DNA of 64,000 nt, taken from contig CAVWYT010000011.1 in NCBI GenBank assembly GCA_963759295.1, positions 186,001 to 250,000 of the forward strand, written 5' to 3'. Each line of letters begins with the position of its first letter. The stretch's first letter is position 1. The translations under genes were made by a program, and so were the position numbers. This stretch comes from WHSW01 sp963759295 (GTDB taxonomy: Bacteria; Actinomycetota; Thermoleophilia; Solirubrobacterales; 70-9). Below, in pieces: positions 52,828 to 61,014 of the stretch. Below the pieces are notes generated by a model. That model was given only the letters and a program-made list of their open reading frames with translations, did not search any database and was not told where the DNA came from.

Positions 52828-53880
52828 ATGATGATTCGCTTCCTCTCGAAAGTTCGCGGCGGGGGTGCCAGGCTGCTGACGGCCGGCGCGCTCGCCGGCA
52901 CGCTCGCGCTCGGCGTCGCCGCCTGCGGCGGCTCCTCCGACGAGGCCACCGCGGGCGACTCCGGCGGCGGTTCGATCGACCTGATCGCGTACTCGACCCC
53001 CGAGGAGGCGTACACCAACGAGCTCGAGCCCGCCTTCAACTCGACCCCCGACGGCGACGGGGTCGAGTTCTCGAACTCGTTCGGCGCCTCCGGCGATCAG
53101 TCGCGCGCGGTGGAGGCCGGCCAGCCGGCCGACGTCGTGCATTTCGCGCTCGAACCCGATGTCACGCGGCTCGTCGACGCCGGCCTCGTTGCCGACGACT
53201 GGAACCAGAACGAGTACAACGGCATCGTCGAGAACTCGGTCGTGGTGTTCGCGGTCCGTCCCGGCAACCCGGAGAACATCCAGACCTGGGACGACCTGCT
53301 GCGCGACGACGTCGAGGTGCTGACGCCGAACCCGTTCACCTCCGGCGGCGCCCGCTGGAACCTGATGGCCGCGTACGGCAACAAGGTGCTCACCGAGGGC
53401 GCCTCCGAGGACGAGGGCCTGCAGTACCTCTCCGACCTGCTCGGCAACGTGCCGGTCCAGGACGAGAGCGCCCGTGACGCGCTGGGGACCTTCCTCGGCG
53501 GCAAGGGCGACGTCCTGCTCGCCTACGAGAACGAGGCGATTGCCGCCCAGAACGCGGGCGAGGAGGTCGACTACGTGGTCCCGGACTCGACGATCAAGAT
53601 CGAGACCCCGATCGCGGTCACGACCGACTCCGATGAGTCGGCGCAGAGGTTCGTCGACTACGAGTACACCGACGAGGCCCAGCAGCTCTGGGCCGACGCC
53701 GGCTACCGGCCGGTGGTGGAGTCGGTGCTGAAGCGCAACGCGGACAAGTTCCCGACCCCGCCCGACCTGTTCACGATCGCCGACCTCGGCGGCTGGGACC
53801 AGGTGACGACCGACTTCTTCGATCCGGAGAACGGCTCGGTCGCGGAGATCGAGCAGAACCTGGGCGTGGCGACCGAGTGA
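52828..53880 (+). CDS. sbp: Sulfate/thiosulfate-binding lipoprotein
   Basis: A 350-aa lipoprotein from ATG 52828 (GTG 52810 in frame upstream). Lipobox LGVAAC ahead of GGSSDEATAGDSGGG. The sulfate-binding fold: DLIAYSTPEEAYTNELEPAF, SFGASGDQSRAVEAGQPADV, then VRPGNPENIQTWDDLL, VLTPNPFTSGGARWNLMAAY and ETPIAVTTDSDESAQRFVDY. These are those of Sbp/CysP. It delivers sulfate to the CysT-CysW-CysA membrane complex encoded directly downstream. The next start overlaps its stop (GTGA). Confidence 0.93.
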   Translation: MMIRFLSKVRGGGARLLTAGALAGTLALGVAACGGSSDEATAGDSGGGSIDLIAYSTPEEAYTNELEPAFNSTPDGDGVEFSNSFGASGDQSRAVEAGQPADVVHFALEPDVTRLVDAGLVADDWNQNEYNGIVENSVVVFAVRPGNPENIQTWDDLLRDDVEVLTPNPFTSGGARWNLMAAYGNKVLTEGASEDEGLQYLSDLLGNVPVQDESARDALGTFLGGKGDVLLAYENEAIAAQNAGEEVDYVVPDSTIKIETPIAVTTDSDESAQRFVDYEYTDEAQQLWADAGYRPVVESVLKRNADKFPTPPDLFTIADLGGWDQVTTDFFDPENGSVAEIEQNLGVATE

Positions 53881-54719
53881 CCCAAGGGGCGGTCGCAACC
53901 CCGCGGGCGCCGTCGAGGCCGGGCCTCAGGCTCGGCCTCGGCGGCGCCGGGCTCACCCGTGGGCTGGTCGTGGCGTACCTGAGCCTGATCGTCCTGATCC
54001 CGCTCGCGGCGGTGGTCTCGAAGTCGTTCGAGGGCGGGCTCGCTTCGTTCTGGGACGACGTCACCGCGCCGCAGGCGATGGCGGCCCTGAAGCTGACCCT
54101 GATCGCGTCGCTGATCGTGGTCGCGATCAACGCCGTCGCCGGAACGATCGTCGCCTGGGTCCTCGTCCGCGACGAGTTCCCGGGCAAGCGCATCGTCAAC
54201 TCCCTGATCGACCTGCCGTTCGCGCTGCCGACGATCGTCGCCGGGATCACGCTGCTGGCGCTGTACGGCGACAACGGCGTCCTCGGCCTCTCCGGGGTCG
54301 CGTTCACGCGCATCGGCGTGGTCATGGCGCTCCTGTTCGTCACCCTGCCGTTCGTGATCCGCTCGGTGCAGCCGGTGCTGCTCGAGCTCGACACGGACAT
54401 GGAGGAGGCGGCGGCCTCGCTCGGCGCCGGTCCCCTGACGACGTTCCGGCGAATCATCCTCCCCAACCTGCGCCCGGCGATCCTCTCCGGGATCGCGCTC
54501 GCCTTCGCCCGCTCGATCGGCGAGTTCGGCTCGCTGGTCCTGATCTCGGGCAACATCCCGTTCAAGACCGAGGTTGCCTCGGTGTTCATCTTCAGCCAGA
54601 TCCAGAGCGACCGCGAGGTCACCGCGGCGTCGGTCTCGGTCGTGCTGCTGGCGATCTCGCTGCTGATCCTGATCGCGATCGGGATCGTCTCCCGCAGGAG
54701 CCTGCGCCATGTCGGCTGA
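53877..54719 (+). CDS. cysT: Sulfate ABC transporter permease CysT
   Basis: A 280-aa permease, GTG 53877 overlapping the binding-protein stop. Six membrane helices; first LVVAYLSLIVLIPLAAVVSK. IDLPFALPTIVAGITLLALY and FVTLPFVIRSVQPVLLELDT are CysT patterns. The EAA loop that docks on the ATPase is EEAAASLGAGPLTTFRRIIL, and FARSIGEFGSLVLISGNIPF is the usual end motif. It pairs with CysW, whose start lies 11 bases before this stop. Confidence 0.92.
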   Translation: MTQGAVATPRAPSRPGLRLGLGGAGLTRGLVVAYLSLIVLIPLAAVVSKSFEGGLASFWDDVTAPQAMAALKLTLIASLIVVAINAVAGTIVAWVLVRDEFPGKRIVNSLIDLPFALPTIVAGITLLALYGDNGVLGLSGVAFTRIGVVMALLFVTLPFVIRSVQPVLLELDTDMEEAAASLGAGPLTTFRRIILPNLRPAILSGIALAFARSIGEFGSLVLISGNIPFKTEVASVFIFSQIQSDREVTAASVSVVLLAISLLILIAIGIVSRRSLRHVG

Positions 54720-55626
54720 CGCGGCGACGATCGAGCCGGGCCCCGTCCGTGGGGCCTCGGGCAAGGGCAAGCTGGCCAAGTACGGGCTGCGCGGGATCGC
54801 GCTCGGCTACCTGTTCGCGCTGCTGCTGGTCCCCGTGGTCCTGATCTTCTTCAAGGCGTTCGAGGACGGGATCGGGCACGCGATCGACGCGGTGACCACC
54901 CCCGACGCCCTGCACGCCTTCTACCTGACCGTGCTGATCGCGGCGATCGCGGTGCCGCTGAACACAGTCTTCGGGATTGCCTGCGCCCTGGTCCTCGTCC
55001 GTCACAACTTCCGTGGCAAGGCGATCCTCAACGGGCTCATCGACCTGCCGTTCGCGGTCTCGCCGGTGGTCATCGGGCTCTCCCTGGTGCTCGTCTACGG
55101 CAGCGTCGACGGCTGGTTCGGTCCCTGGCTCGCCGAGCAGGGGATACGCGTGATCTTCTCGGTGCCCGGGATGGTGCTGGCGACGATCTTCGTCTCGCTG
55201 CCGTTCGTGGTCCGCGAGGTGACGCCGGTGCTGCAGGAGATCGGCGATGACCAGGAGCAGGCGGCCGCGACGCTCGGCGCCCGTGGCTGGCAGACCTTCT
55301 GGCGCATCACCCTGCCCTCGATCCGTTGGGGGGTCACCTACGGGGTCGTGCTCGCGACCGCGCGGGCGATCGGCGAGTTCGGCGCCGTAGCCGTCGTCTC
55401 AGGAAAGATCGAGGGCAAGACCGAGACCGCAACCCTGCTGGTCGAGAACCAGTACGAGCACTTCGACGTCGCCGGCGCCTACGCCGCCGCCCTCGTGCTC
55501 GCGGTGATGGCGCTGATGGTTCTGCTGGCGATGAACCTGATTCAGCGACGAGACAGACCGGCGAAAGCCCCCAGCCAGATCGCCGTCGGCGACGCGGCTG
55601 GCCTGACTAGCGGAAAGGAACTCTGA
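54709..55626 (+). CDS. cysW: Sulfate ABC transporter permease CysW
   Basis: A 305-aa permease with six helices. VLIFFKAFEDGIGHAIDAVT, IDLPFAVSPVVIGLSLVLVY, FVSLPFVVREVTPVLQEIGD and the EAA loop EQAAATLGARGWQTFWRITL are CysW-like; ATARAIGEFGAVAVVSGKIE and VENQYEHFDVAGAYAAALVL match the family end. The C-terminal tail (RDRPAKAPSQIAVGDAAGLT) is longer than usual. The stop overlaps the cysA start by one base (TGATG); GGAAAGGAAC just before it provides a ribosome site for cysA. Confidence 0.92.
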   Translation: MSADAATIEPGPVRGASGKGKLAKYGLRGIALGYLFALLLVPVVLIFFKAFEDGIGHAIDAVTTPDALHAFYLTVLIAAIAVPLNTVFGIACALVLVRHNFRGKAILNGLIDLPFAVSPVVIGLSLVLVYGSVDGWFGPWLAEQGIRVIFSVPGMVLATIFVSLPFVVREVTPVLQEIGDDQEQAAATLGARGWQTFWRITLPSIRWGVTYGVVLATARAIGEFGAVAVVSGKIEGKTETATLLVENQYEHFDVAGAYAAALVLAVMALMVLLAMNLIQRRDRPAKAPSQIAVGDAAGLTSGKEL

Positions 55627-56621
55627 TGGGAATCACGGTTGAGAACGCGACCAAGCGGTTCGGAGACTTCGTCGCCTTGGACGAGGTCTCGATCGACGTC
55701 CGCGACGGCTCCCTGACCGCATTGCTGGGCCCGTCGGGGAGCGGCAAATCGACCCTGCTGCGGGTGATCGCCGGGCTCGAGGAGCCGGACTCGGGCCGGG
55801 TGGTGATCTCGGACGAGGACATGACTCACGTCCCCGTCCAGGACCGCAACGTCGGCTTCTGCTTCCAGCACTACGCCGCCTTCAAACACATGAGCGTCGG
55901 GGACAACGTCGCCTTCGGGCTCAGCATCCGCAAGCGGCCGAAGGCGGAGATGAAGCAGCGTGTCCACGAGCTGCTCTCGCTGGTCCAGCTCGAGGGGCTG
56001 ATCGACCGCTACCCGTCGCAGCTCTCCGGCGGTCAGCGCCAGCGGATGGCGCTCGCCCGGGCGCTCGCGGTCGAGCCCAAGGTGCTGCTCCTCGACGAGC
56101 CCTTTGGCGCCCTCGACGCGCGCGTGCGCACCGAGCTGCGCCAGTGGCTACGCCGTCTGCACGACGAGGTCCACGTGACGACGGTCTTCGTCACCCACGA
56201 CCAGGAGGAGGCGATGGACGTCGCCGAGCAGATCGTGGTCATGAACGAGGGCAGGGTCGAGCAGGCCGGCGCCCCGACGCAGCTCTACGACCACCCCGCG
56301 ACCGAGTTCGTGATGAGCTTCGTGGGCACCGCGAACCGAATCGGCTCGCTGCTCGTCCGCCCCCACGACGTCGCGATCTCACACCTGCCGAGCCACACCT
56401 CGGAGGAGGCGATGATCGAGCGCATCGTCCATCTCGGCTTCGAGGTTCGCCTGGAGATGGCGATGGCGGATGGCAGCCCGCTGATCGCGCAGCTCACGCG
56501 GGCGCAGGCCGAGGAGCTCGAGTTGGCCGACCGCCAGATCGTCTACGTGACCCCGCACCGGGCTCGGATCTTCGACTCCGACGGAGGCCGACCGCAGACG
56601 GAGGAGCTGGCGGTCGCGTGA
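55626..56621 (+). CDS. cysA: Sulfate/thiosulfate ABC transporter ATP-binding protein CysA
   Basis: A 331-aa ATPase. Walker A GPSGSGKS, Q-loop FCFQHYAAFKHMSVGDNVAF (the YALFRHM-type motif of CysA), signature LSGGQRQRMALARAL, Walker B VLLLDEPFGALD, H-loop VFVTHDQEEAMDVAEQIVVM. A C-terminal TOBE-like part (VRPHDVAISHLPSHTSEEAM) is typical of CysA. It completes the Sbp-CysT-CysW-CysA importer. Confidence 0.94.
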   Translation: MGITVENATKRFGDFVALDEVSIDVRDGSLTALLGPSGSGKSTLLRVIAGLEEPDSGRVVISDEDMTHVPVQDRNVGFCFQHYAAFKHMSVGDNVAFGLSIRKRPKAEMKQRVHELLSLVQLEGLIDRYPSQLSGGQRQRMALARALAVEPKVLLLDEPFGALDARVRTELRQWLRRLHDEVHVTTVFVTHDQEEAMDVAEQIVVMNEGRVEQAGAPTQLYDHPATEFVMSFVGTANRIGSLLVRPHDVAISHLPSHTSEEAMIERIVHLGFEVRLEMAMADGSPLIAQLTRAQAEELELADRQIVYVTPHRARIFDSDGGRPQTEELAVA

Positions 56622-56655
56622 GATCGTGCGGTACCGATCCGTGGCGGAGCCGGCG

Positions 56656-56784
56656 ATGAGCCTCGCCGGGCTCGTGGCATGGGCGATGTTGGCGGTGCTG
56701 ATCGGCTGGCTCGGCCTGGTCCTGTACGCGACCTTTCGCCAGATAGACGGGGAGAGGCAAGAGGCCGCCAGGCGCCGGCGCTGA
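56656..56784 (+). CDS. 42-aa single-helix membrane peptide after cysA
   Basis: ATG 56656 has GGAG at 56646-56649, 6 bases upstream; GTG 56641 in frame is possible. The peptide opens MSLAGLVAWAMLAVLIGWLG, one membrane helix, then YATFRQIDGERQEAARRRR, a basic tail expected inside. It begins 34 bases after the cysA stop and could be made from the same message. Short helices with basic tails often modulate transporters; function unknown here. Confidence 0.5.
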   Translation: MSLAGLVAWAMLAVLIGWLGLVLYATFRQIDGERQEAARRRR

Positions 56785-56820
56785 CGGACGCGGCCGGTGG
56801 CCGTCGCGGCGTCGGCGATC

Positions 56821-57315
56821 TCAGGGCTCGTGCGGACCGCGTGCGAACGGTGAGGCGCGCTGCAGCGCGGCGTCGGGATGCTCGGCGAGGGTCACGATCG
56901 GCTCCGGCAGGTCGCCGCCGACGACGTCGGCCAGCGTCACCGTCTCGAGGATCTGGCGGATGTTGACGCGCAGGGCCAGCCACACCTGGCGCAGGGGCGC
57001 CGCGGCGCCCGGGTACTCGAGCTCGTCGGCGGCCTCGCCACGCACGGTCGCCAGCGGCCCCTCGACGGCCCGGATCACCTCCGCGAGCGTGACCTCGTCC
57101 GGCTCGCGGGCAAGCCAGTAGCCGCCCTCGATGCCGCGCCGGCTGCGCACGAGCCCGTGCACGCGCAGCTCGCCGAGGATGTTCTCGAGGAACCGCAGCG
57201 GGATCCCCTGGGCCGCCGCGACGAGCTCCCCCTTTGCCGGGCTCCCCTCCGAGGACCCCGCCGCGAGCTCGATCATCGCCCGCACCGCGTAGTCCGCCTT
57301 CGCCGAGACGCGCAC
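56821..57315 (-). CDS. Rrf2-family regulator without Fe-S cysteines (CymR-like)
   Basis: A 164-aa protein from GTG 57315. MRVSAKADYAVRAMIELAAG, the recognition helix region IPLRFLENILGELRVHGLVR and SRRGIEGGYWLAREPDEVTL are clear Rrf2 signatures. There is no Cys at all, so it cannot bind an Fe-S cluster as IscR or NsrR do. CymR, the cysteine-metabolism repressor of Firmicutes, is likewise without cluster and senses sulfur supply by partner enzyme. Placed at the end of a sulfate uptake operon, a role in sulfur control is likely. It converges with the cys genes. Confidence 0.85.
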   Translation of the reverse strand: MRVSAKADYAVRAMIELAAGSSEGSPAKGELVAAAQGIPLRFLENILGELRVHGLVRSRRGIEGGYWLAREPDEVTLAEVIRAVEGPLATVRGEAADELEYPGAAAPLRQVWLALRVNIRQILETVTLADVVGGDLPEPIVTLAEHPDAALQRASPFARGPHEP

Positions 57316-57353
57316 GGGCCAACTCTACGGCGGGCCGCCTCTACGATGCCTGC

Positions 57354-57425
57354 GCCCCCGTAGCTCAACCGGTAGAGCAGTCGGCTTTTAACCGACCGGA
57401 GAAGGTTCGAGTCCTTCCGGGGGCA
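57354..57425 (+). tRNA. tRNA-Lys (anticodon TTT)
   Basis: 72-nt cloverleaf: acceptor GCCCCCG / CGGGGGC, discriminator A, anticodon stem GTCGG/CCGAC with loop CTTTTAA (anticodon TTT), T arm with GGTTCGAGTCC. CCA not encoded. TACGAT at 57342-57347 is a likely -10 box, 6 bases before the gene. Confidence 0.95.
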
Positions 57426-57519
57426 TCGAACGGGGCTCGTGGGAGCCTCGAGACGCGGTGTGCCGGGGCCGCTCAACCCTTCACCGACGCGTTCCGGCGA
57501 CCGGTTAGCCTCCTCGGCG

Positions 57520-57963
57520 ATGGCGGAGCCCGTGCCCGGCTGGTATCCGGATCCCGACAATCAGGCGCAGCAGCGCTACTGGGACGGCTCGCGGTGGACC
57601 GAGGACCGGATCGCCGCCGCGCCTCCGCCCGCACCACCCTCCGACGCGCCTCCGCCGGCCGGCTGGTATCCCGACCCGGAAGGGGAGCCGGAGACGGTGC
57701 GCTACTGGGACGGCACCAGGTGGACCGAGGACCGGGCCCCATACTCGTCGACCAGGACCGCCACCGGCCCCACCGCAGCGAAGACAAACGACAGCCTCGT
57801 CGCGGCCGGCTACATCCTCTCGCTTCTGATCCCGATCGTCGGCATCGTCATCGGCGCGATCCTGATCCAGCGCCAGGACCGCCACGGCCGCTGGATTCTC
57901 GCCCTGTCGCTGTTCTTCATCGCCCTGTTCGTAACCATCGGCTCGCTCAGCGAGTCGGGTTAG
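57520..57963 (+). CDS. DUF2510 protein with two repeats and membrane helices
   Basis: A 147-aa protein from ATG 57520. Two DUF2510 units, GWYPDPDNQAQQRYWDGSRW and GWYPDPEGEPETVRYWDGTR, are joined by a Pro-rich linker; each has the GWYPDP...RYWDG.RWTED signature. After a Thr/Ala section come two membrane helices (YILSLLIPIVGIVIGAILI and WILALSLFFIALFVTIGSL). DUF2510 occurs in actinobacterial membrane proteins, function unknown. It begins 94 bases after the tRNA and converges with the PhzF-like gene. Confidence 0.85.
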   Translation: MAEPVPGWYPDPDNQAQQRYWDGSRWTEDRIAAAPPPAPPSDAPPPAGWYPDPEGEPETVRYWDGTRWTEDRAPYSSTRTATGPTAAKTNDSLVAAGYILSLLIPIVGIVIGAILIQRQDRHGRWILALSLFFIALFVTIGSLSESG

Positions 57964-57969
57964 GCAGCG

Positions 57970-58656
57970 CTACAGCGGATGCTCACGGACCTCGCCGAGC
58001 GCCACCCGACCACCGACCTCGGCGATGCCCTCCGCGAGCGGCCGGGCGTAGATCAGCGAGCCGGCTGTGGGGCCCTGGCGGATCTGGATCGGGCGCCCGA
58101 TCCGGGCGACCAGGCGCATCGCGGCCGAGCCGGTCGCCTCGTCCTCCTCGACGCCCGCCTCGGGCGCGAACACCCGCTCGCGAATCGTGTCGGCCTCGTC
58201 GGTCCAGCTCCAGACGCCGACCATCGCCAGCCCCTCCGGTGGCCCGGACAGCGCATCGACGTCCTCCGGCGCGCCGACCTCGACGAACTCGAACGGCGGC
58301 GCCCACTCGGGGTCGGCGGAGACGAAGGCGAGCTCGCCCTCGAACCGCACTCCCACCTTGCCCGCCGGTGGGTGCAGGGCGGTGACCACGTCGCCCAACT
58401 CGCGCAGCAGCCAGGCGATGCCGACCAGCGGGTGCCCGGCGAGCGGCAGCTCGACCGTGGGCGTGAAGATCCGCAGCCGGGTGCCGGGTCGGTCGTCGAC
58501 GAAGACGGTCTCGGCGAAGCCGAGATCGGCGGCGATCCTCTGGCGGCGCTGCTCGGGGATCGCGCCTCCGTCGATGAAGACGCCGAGCGGGTTGCCGCCG
58601 GTGCCGTCCTCGGCGCAGAACACCCGCAGCACGTGCAGCGCCGCGGCAGCCTTCAA
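57970..58656 (-). CDS. PhzF-family isomerase-like protein
   Basis: A 228-aa protein. TTG 58656 overlaps the purH stop by 4 bases (TTGA). GGNPLGVFIDGGAIPEQRRQ, LGFAETVFVDDRPGTRLRIF with the family's catalytic Glu, and FTPTVELPLAGHPLVGIAWL (with substrate-side Asp/His-x-Gly-x-P) are PhzF motifs; EEDEATGSAAMRLVARIGRP is the second-half counterpart. It is somewhat shorter than the usual 260-300 aa. PhzF isomerises a dihydroanthranilate in phenazine synthesis, but most family members act elsewhere; no phenazine genes are seen. Confidence 0.83.
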   Translation of the reverse strand: MKAAAALHVLRVFCAEDGTGGNPLGVFIDGGAIPEQRRQRIAADLGFAETVFVDDRPGTRLRIFTPTVELPLAGHPLVGIAWLLRELGDVVTALHPPAGKVGVRFEGELAFVSADPEWAPPFEFVEVGAPEDVDALSGPPEGLAMVGVWSWTDEADTIRERVFAPEAGVEEDEATGSAAMRLVARIGRPIQIRQGPTAGSLIYARPLAEGIAEVGGRVALGEVREHPL

Positions 58657-60272
58657 TGGCGGAAGTGACGGCGCCCGGTGAACACCATCGCGACCCCGGC
58701 CCGATCGCAGGCGTCGACCACCTCGGGGTCGCGCTTCGAGCCGCCCGGCTGGATCAGCGCCGTCGCCCCGGCCTCGATCGCGGCCAGCGGGCCGTCCGGG
58801 AACGGGAAGAAGGCGTCCGACGCGACCACCGACCCGGCGAGCAGCTCGGCTGCCCCGTCCCCCCGCGCCGCGCGCGCCTTCTCGATCGCGATCCGCACCG
58901 AGTCCACCCGGCTCATCTGCCCGGCGCCGATCCCGAGCGTCGCACCCTGCTTGGCGAACACGATCGCGTTCGAGCGCACGTGGCGGCAGACCCTCCACGC
59001 AAACTGCAAGTCGCGCCATTGCTCCTCGCTCGGCTGTGCAGCGGTCGGCACGCTCATCGTCTCCCGGGTCTCGTCGACGATGTCGGCGTCCTGGGCGAGC
59101 AGGCCGCCGCGCACCCGCTTGATGTCGCGTTCGCGGGGCTCGTAGGCGATCGTCTCGACCACCAGGATCCGGATCGCCTCCTTCTCGGTGAGCACCCTGA
59201 GCGCCTCGTCGTCGAACCCGGGCGCCAGCAGCACCTCGATGAATTGTTGGTTGAGGCGCCCGGCGAGCTCGGCGTCGATCGAGCGGTTGAAGACGAGCAC
59301 GCCGCCGAACGCCGACAGCGGGTCGCAGGCGAACGCCCGCTCATATGCGTCGAGCGCCGACGTCGCGATCGCCACACCGCACGGGTTGTTGTGCTTGACG
59401 ATCACGCAGGCCGGCCCGTCGAACTCGTCCAGGAGCCTGCGCGCCGAGTCCAGGTCGAGGACGTTGTTGAACGAGAGGTCCTTGCCGTGGACCTTCCCGA
59501 CCCCGGAGAGCACGTGCTCGCGGGCGGGGGCCTCGGCGTAGAGCGCGGCCTTCTGGTGCGGGTTCTCGCCGTAGGAGAGCTCGAGCAGCTTCTCGTAGGA
59601 CATCACGAAGTGGCTCGGGAAGACCTCGTAGCGGAGACCGAACCAGCGGCTGATCGCCGCGTCGTAGGCGGCGGTGTAGGAGAACGCCTCGTTGGCCAGC
59701 CAGTGCAGGGTCTCGGCGGACACCTCGCCGCCCGACTCGCCCAGCTCCGCCAGCACGGCGTCATAGCTCTCCGGCTTGACGACGACGGCGACGCCGCGGT
59801 GGTTCTTGGCCGCCGCGCGGATCATCGTCGGGCCGCCGATGTCGATGTTCTCGACCGCCTCGTCCTCGGAGACGCCGGGCTGGGCGACCGTGCGCTCGAA
59901 CGGATAGAGGTTGACGCAGACGAGGTCGATCGGCTCGATCCCCTCGGCCGCAAGCGTCGACATGTGCTCGGGGTCATCGCGGCGCGCCAGCAGCGCCGCG
60001 TGGAGCCGGGGGTGAAGCGTCTTCACCCGGCCGCCGAGGATCTCCTCCGACCCGGTGAACTCGGCGACATCGGTCACCTCGATCCCGACCTCGCGGATCG
60101 CGGCCGCGGTCCCTCCGGTGGAGAGGATCTCGACCCCCAGCGCGCGCAGGCCGCGGGCGAACTCGACCACGCCGGTCTTGTCGGAGACCGAGATCAGGGC
60201 GCGGTGCACGCGCACCGGCATCCCGGTCGGCGCCGAGCCGCCCTCCGCTCCGAACGTGGCCTCGATGCTCAT
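58653..60272 (-). CDS. purH: Bifunctional AICAR formyltransferase / IMP cyclohydrolase
   Basis: A 539-aa PurH carrying out the last two steps of IMP synthesis. The N-terminal cyclohydrolase: RALISVSDKTGVVEFARGLR, ILSTGGTAAAIREVGIEVTD, GGRVKTLHPRLHAALLARRD. The transformylase: YGENPHQKAALYAEAPARE, CVIVKHNNPCGVAIATSAL (the catalytic K-H), FGGVLVFNRSIDAELAGRLN and, near the end, SDAFFPFPDGPLAAIEAGAT then IQPGGSKRDPEVVDACDRAG. The first 20 residues (MSIEATFGAEGGSAPTGMPV) are additional. Ends overlapping the PhzF-like gene, and starts 31 bases after purN. Confidence 0.96.
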   Translation of the reverse strand: MSIEATFGAEGGSAPTGMPVRVHRALISVSDKTGVVEFARGLRALGVEILSTGGTAAAIREVGIEVTDVAEFTGSEEILGGRVKTLHPRLHAALLARRDDPEHMSTLAAEGIEPIDLVCVNLYPFERTVAQPGVSEDEAVENIDIGGPTMIRAAAKNHRGVAVVVKPESYDAVLAELGESGGEVSAETLHWLANEAFSYTAAYDAAISRWFGLRYEVFPSHFVMSYEKLLELSYGENPHQKAALYAEAPAREHVLSGVGKVHGKDLSFNNVLDLDSARRLLDEFDGPACVIVKHNNPCGVAIATSALDAYERAFACDPLSAFGGVLVFNRSIDAELAGRLNQQFIEVLLAPGFDDEALRVLTEKEAIRILVVETIAYEPRERDIKRVRGGLLAQDADIVDETRETMSVPTAAQPSEEQWRDLQFAWRVCRHVRSNAIVFAKQGATLGIGAGQMSRVDSVRIAIEKARAARGDGAAELLAGSVVASDAFFPFPDGPLAAIEAGATALIQPGGSKRDPEVVDACDRAGVAMVFTGRRHFRH

Positions 60273-60303
60273 TCGTCCCGAGTCTATGCGCCGTCGGCCC
60301 CCG

Positions 60304-60942
60304 TCAGCCGTCGGGCGGCGGACCGATCCGCACCAATCGCGGATTCGCCGCGTCCACGGCCACGCGTCCCGCGGCGATCATTCGGATCGCCTCGGGGAGC
60401 AGCTCGTGCTCGACCGCGTGGATCGCGGATTCGAGCCTGGCGCGATCGCGGTCGGCGGGGACGGGCACGACGCGCTGGAGGATGATCGGCCCCGAGTCGA
60501 CGCCCTCATCGACGAAGTGCACCGTCACCCCGGTCACCCCGACGCCGTGGGCGAGCGCCTGTCCGATCGCGTCGAGGCCGGGGAACGCGGGCAGCAGCGC
60601 CGGATGGACGTTGACGATCCGGTTCTTGAACCGGACCACGAAGGCGCCGGAGAGAAGCTGCATGTAGCCCGCCAGGACGACGAGCTCGGCGCCGCGCTCG
60701 TCGAGCCAGTCGGCGATCGCGAGGTCGCGCGCCGCGCGGTCGGGATAATCGCCCGGCGGGAACACCCGCGTCTCGACCCCGGCCTCCTGCGCGCGGCGCA
60801 GCGCCATCGCCTCGGGCTTGTCGGATCCGACCGCGACGACCTCGATCCCCTCGCCGTGCAGCCGATCGAGGATCGCCTGCAGGTTCGTACCGCTGCCGGA
60901 GGCGAGGACCGCGATCCGGAAGCTGGCGGGCCCTGTCCCCAT
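60304..60942 (-). CDS. purN: Phosphoribosylglycinamide formyltransferase
   Basis: A 212-aa GART. RIAVLASGSGTNLQAILDRL binds phosphoribosyl substrate; the catalytic Asn-His-Asp are in RIVNVHPALLPAFPGLDAIG and HFVDEGVDSGPIILQRVVPV, and VVLAGYMQLLSGAFVVRFKN is typical. It uses 10-formyl-THF to formylate GAR. Followed by purH after 31 bases, so the two are one unit. Confidence 0.95.
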   Translation of the reverse strand: MGTGPASFRIAVLASGSGTNLQAILDRLHGEGIEVVAVGSDKPEAMALRRAQEAGVETRVFPPGDYPDRAARDLAIADWLDERGAELVVLAGYMQLLSGAFVVRFKNRIVNVHPALLPAFPGLDAIGQALAHGVGVTGVTVHFVDEGVDSGPIILQRVVPVPADRDRARLESAIHAVEHELLPEAIRMIAAGRVAVDAANPRLVRIGPPPDG

Positions 60943-60973
60943 CGGGGCGCCACCCTACGCGAATCGCTTTCCG

Positions 60974-60989
60974 GGGCGTCCCGACGCCC
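60974..60989. terminator. Hairpin between recQ and purN
   Basis: GGGCGT-CCCG-ACGCCC, six pairs with a 4-base loop, 26 bases after the recQ stop (minus strand) and 32 bases before the purN start. It may stop transcripts from recQ. No T tract. Confidence 0.4.
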
Positions 60990-61014
60990 GGGCAGGGCCG
61001 AACCGGACCGTGGC

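Noticed and set aside
57439..57519. Longer N-terminus of the DUF2510 protein
   Set aside because: The upstream residues are unlike the family, which begins with the GWYPDP unit soon after Met; ATG 57520 fits.
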